Below, piece by piece: positions 61,501-64,000 of a stretch of 64,000 nucleotides of DNA; position 1 is the stretch's first letter; every line of letters starts with the position of its first letter. A program made the position numbers and the translations under genes. This DNA is from Lycocorax pyrrhopterus obiensis (lineage: Eukaryota > Chordata > Aves > Passeriformes > Paradisaeidae). The stretch lies in assembly GCA_014706295.1 (NCBI GenBank), contig JACSVZ010000005.1:20190172-20254171 (forward strand), written 5' to 3'. Under the pieces are notes generated by a model. That model did not search any database and was not told where the DNA came from. It saw nothing but the letters and a program-made list of their open reading frames with translations.

Positions 61501-64000
61501 TGTGAAGGGCACCGAGGAGAAAGCTTGACGTCTGGAGAAAATAGGAAGAGGAATGACCCATGAAACTGCATTTCTGGCTTCACCACCACTGGCTTGCTCA
61601 CATGGAGCGGTGACTCATCACCACCCAGAGACCCAGACATCCGCTTAGATGCTGATCCTGCAGGCAAGAGATGCAGCATCAGAGGCGATAACCAGAAGAG
61701 AGGGCTGCTGGGGAGGTGAGGGGCTGCAGGCAGTGAGTGTGGCAGGGTGTAGCAACAACATCTTCCCCTGTGGTGCTGCTCAGTGCCTGGGCCAAGCTCT
61801 TCTAAATGGCTGGTGATCTGGTACCATGTCTGGGAGCCAAAGAGAGATGCTTCTCCTCCCAGAAATCCCAATAGCCTCCTTGTTGTATCAATTATATTTC
61901 AGTGCAGGCCTACTTCTGCTTCAGAATTGGTAATTGCTTTGGAAAATGTCATTTACCTCTTTTGAAGCACCATCATGCCTTTTGTTGCTACTAAAGTAAT
62001 GGCTAAAAGCTGAGGGATGGCAGAAAACCAGAAATTTCTGAGAAAGGTCCTTAGGATTTTCCTCTGAGTCATCTCTATATTGGCAGGAAAAGCTGGCAAA
62101 AAAGAAAAGTATCTCTGCAGGTTCTGAAACAGCCCCAGAATTAGGAATCTGGGCCAGGTGGACACATCCAACCCCTAAGACACATTTCACTGTAACCTGA
62201 GGGGGCTGAGATCAAAAGCTGTCATTGCAGTTATGTGACTGGTGTGACATGACCTCCTTGAACAAGCTGCGTGTGAGAGCAGCCCCTGGTGCTCCAGTAG
62301 CCATTCGAACCCTGAGGAGCTGGTCCCTGCTCTGCAGCTTCCATGCTGAACACCATAAGGCACAGTAAGTGGATTAGCAAAACCTCTGGAAGAGGCAAAG
62401 AAGAAATGACACTAGGTCTTAAGCTGGTTTTGCATGTATTTACGCAAATGATGTCCCCAGCTAGACGGTAACTGAGGTGAAATCTGGGCTATCCCTGCTG
62501 CGCTGGCTCAGCAGCCTGCTGCAGGCTTCCTGGAAGAGGAGAGCTTGGCTTGTAGCTTGGGCGGACACAGGGAGTCAGAGCCGATCAATGATGGCAGCGG
62601 AGACAGCCCATGAGAGGCAGCGGCAGCCATGCAGCGTCCACACTGTGGCTGCGGTGGGGAGGCTTTGGCTGCTGAGGGGTGGTGCAGTCCCACTCTGGCA
62701 TCCACAGGACACATTCCAGACTCCTCACTCCGTCCATGGCTTGGAGATGCTCCCGTCACCTCTCGGGGTGCTGCTCCCAGTCCTGCCTCCCTTCCGGGCA
62801 CAGGCAGGATTCATCTCTCACATTGGTGAGACGGGGATTGCAATTATTCCTGGCCCTTGCTTGTGCCATCTGTTTGTTCCCTGAACGTCCCTGCAGGATC
62901 TTTGTATTAGCAGGTTAATTTAATAAGAGCCTGCTTTATTGTTGCTGGCTGCAGGCACAGCATAGAGCAGCTGAGTCCATCAACAGCACATAGCTGCTCT
63001 GGCAGCAATAGAATCCTGCCCAGATGTTCATTTGGGAAGGTTGTTTTGCTGAGAAAGGGCAAACCCTACTGAGGCAGCACCGAGGGCTGAGCCTTGCCCC
63101 TTTCTCCTTGGCAGGAGCTGTGGAGAAAGTGGTAGCAGAGATTAAATCAGGCCTTTGACCTGGGACGTGCTGCACCTCACCGGGAGGAGGTGGTGATAGC
63201 GAGGGAGTGGCAGAGGTGGTATTGGCAGGAGGTGCCCTGCATGCCTGGCTCAGGGCTTGGCCATTTATGGCAGAAGCAGCTCTTCCCGTCCAGAGTTTCA
63301 AAACCTTTTACATCACCAGCTATTTTTGTGGCTCGGGATATGTGGTTAGGCACAAGGCAGTGAAAGAGCTGTGCAAACTGTTTAATGAAGGGACTGACTT
63401 GTCTTAAGGATAACGAACAACCTGGTGCACTTTGAGATCAGCCTTTTTTTTTTCAGCTGTAGACATCTATGCCCAGGTATAAAGTGCTGTGAATTGGGAA
63501 ATAAATCTTGGGAATCCAAATCAATACTGCAGGAGGGAAAAAAAATCCAGTTTCCCAGTTCTGTGTCCACCTGCTTAGCTTCCCCTCAGCCCAAGAGTGA
63601 GGCATTGCTGGTTAAAGTCAATTGCACAAAAATACATTTGGCTTTTCTCCCGCTGTGCTCTTTGTCCCCTTCCTCTCCCGCAGTCATTCCTCCACCCATC
63701 ACAAACATAATGGATCAGCAGTGCCACAAAGCCATGCACATAATGAACCTAAGTGACCGTGTAATCTTATTATTGTCACCCTCATCCTCCCTTGCCCCTT
63801 TTCTCCCTCCCCCCATTTGTCACTGTCGCTGATTGTGTCATAGTTAAAATTAGATGGGAAGCTCCTCTGGGAAGAGCCGCAGCTCTCCTTTATCCCGAGC
63901 ACCCTGAGTGCATTAAGGTACTTTGCAACAACTCGTGATTTCTAATGGGGTTAAAGTAGGAGGCAGCCTGTTTTAATGCTCACCTTTTTACATTTTCGAG
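52591..64000. other. Intergenic DNA downstream of MBNL3
   Basis: No exon of a known family is recognised on either strand in this 11.4 kb. The sequence is AT-rich near the MBNL3 end and GC-rich with frequent GGTGG/CCAGCC-type words over 55000-57600. It becomes mixed beyond, with an AT-rich block at 60650-61110. The longest open frame of the window (247 codons, 55109-55852) lies in the GC-rich part and resembles no family. From human gene order I would expect RAP2C as the next gene, but none of its coding sequence is visible here. Confidence 0.65.
60650..61110. other. AT-rich block resembling a conserved non-coding element
   Basis: The block is rich in homeodomain-type ATTA/TAAT words and has few CpGs or simple repeats. 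Examples are CTAATTAATTGTTTAGCTGC and TTGAATTGCAAATGCTGCAG, the second with an ATTTGCAT-like octamer word. It contrasts with the GC-rich surroundings. Conservation cannot be judged from one sequence, so this is a candidate only. Confidence 0.3.

Noticed and set aside
63640..63832. Exon-like border CTCCCGCAG followed by an open frame
   Set aside because: No recognisable protein, no matching donor that I could support, and T/C-rich low complexity at its end.
52591..64000. RAP2C or another neighbouring gene
   Set aside because: No P-loop or other small-GTPase coding sequence is visible on either strand.

Overview
The window is vertebrate genomic DNA, most likely from a bird. Three observations support this: a multi-exon gene with GT/AG introns of 1.4 to 8 kb, a degraded CR1 retroposon 3' end of the avian type, and sparse repeats. 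There are no operons, CRISPR arrays or insertion sequences. I did not try to name the species.

One gene can be supported. It is the 3' part of MBNL3 (muscleblind-like splicing regulator 3) on the plus strand, with nine exons between 19837 and about 52590. Phases agree at every junction. In order these are a 165-nt exon (rest of zinc finger 2 and first linker), a 201-nt exon (linker), a 237-nt exon (zinc fingers 3 and 4), a 54-nt cassette exon with the KRPLE nuclear signal, a 151-nt exon (KRP linker), a 36-nt cassette exon, a 95-nt exon, a 74-nt exon holding one stop codon, and a final exon of about 7.3 kb that is mostly 3' UTR. The first coding exon (zinc finger 1 and the first Cys of finger 2) was not found. 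It should lie upstream of base 1, so 1-19836 is read as intron.

The most informative features concern splicing. The 54-nt exon is preceded by a 178-nt stretch without any AG and with clustered YGCY motifs. The 95-nt exon is preceded by an even longer AG-free stretch of 273 nt with ten YGCY motifs. Both exons have weak 5' splice sites. This is the layout of MBNL autoregulated exons, because MBNL proteins bind YGCY. The final exon opens with a CAGCAG acceptor and can be read in two frames, giving either a 52-residue tail or a short tail ending in MLKF. Including the 74-nt exon gives a third C-terminus.

The 3' UTR (to about 52590, AATAAA at 52568-52573) is AT-rich. Two GC-rich blocks interrupt it, the first dense in YGCY motifs. 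From 52590 to 64000 I recognise no gene and read the sequence as intergenic. It is GC-rich over 55000-57600 and contains an AT-rich block at 60650-61110 that resembles a regulatory element. No wholly new system is evident; the notable material is the regulatory architecture of the MBNL3 alternative exons.
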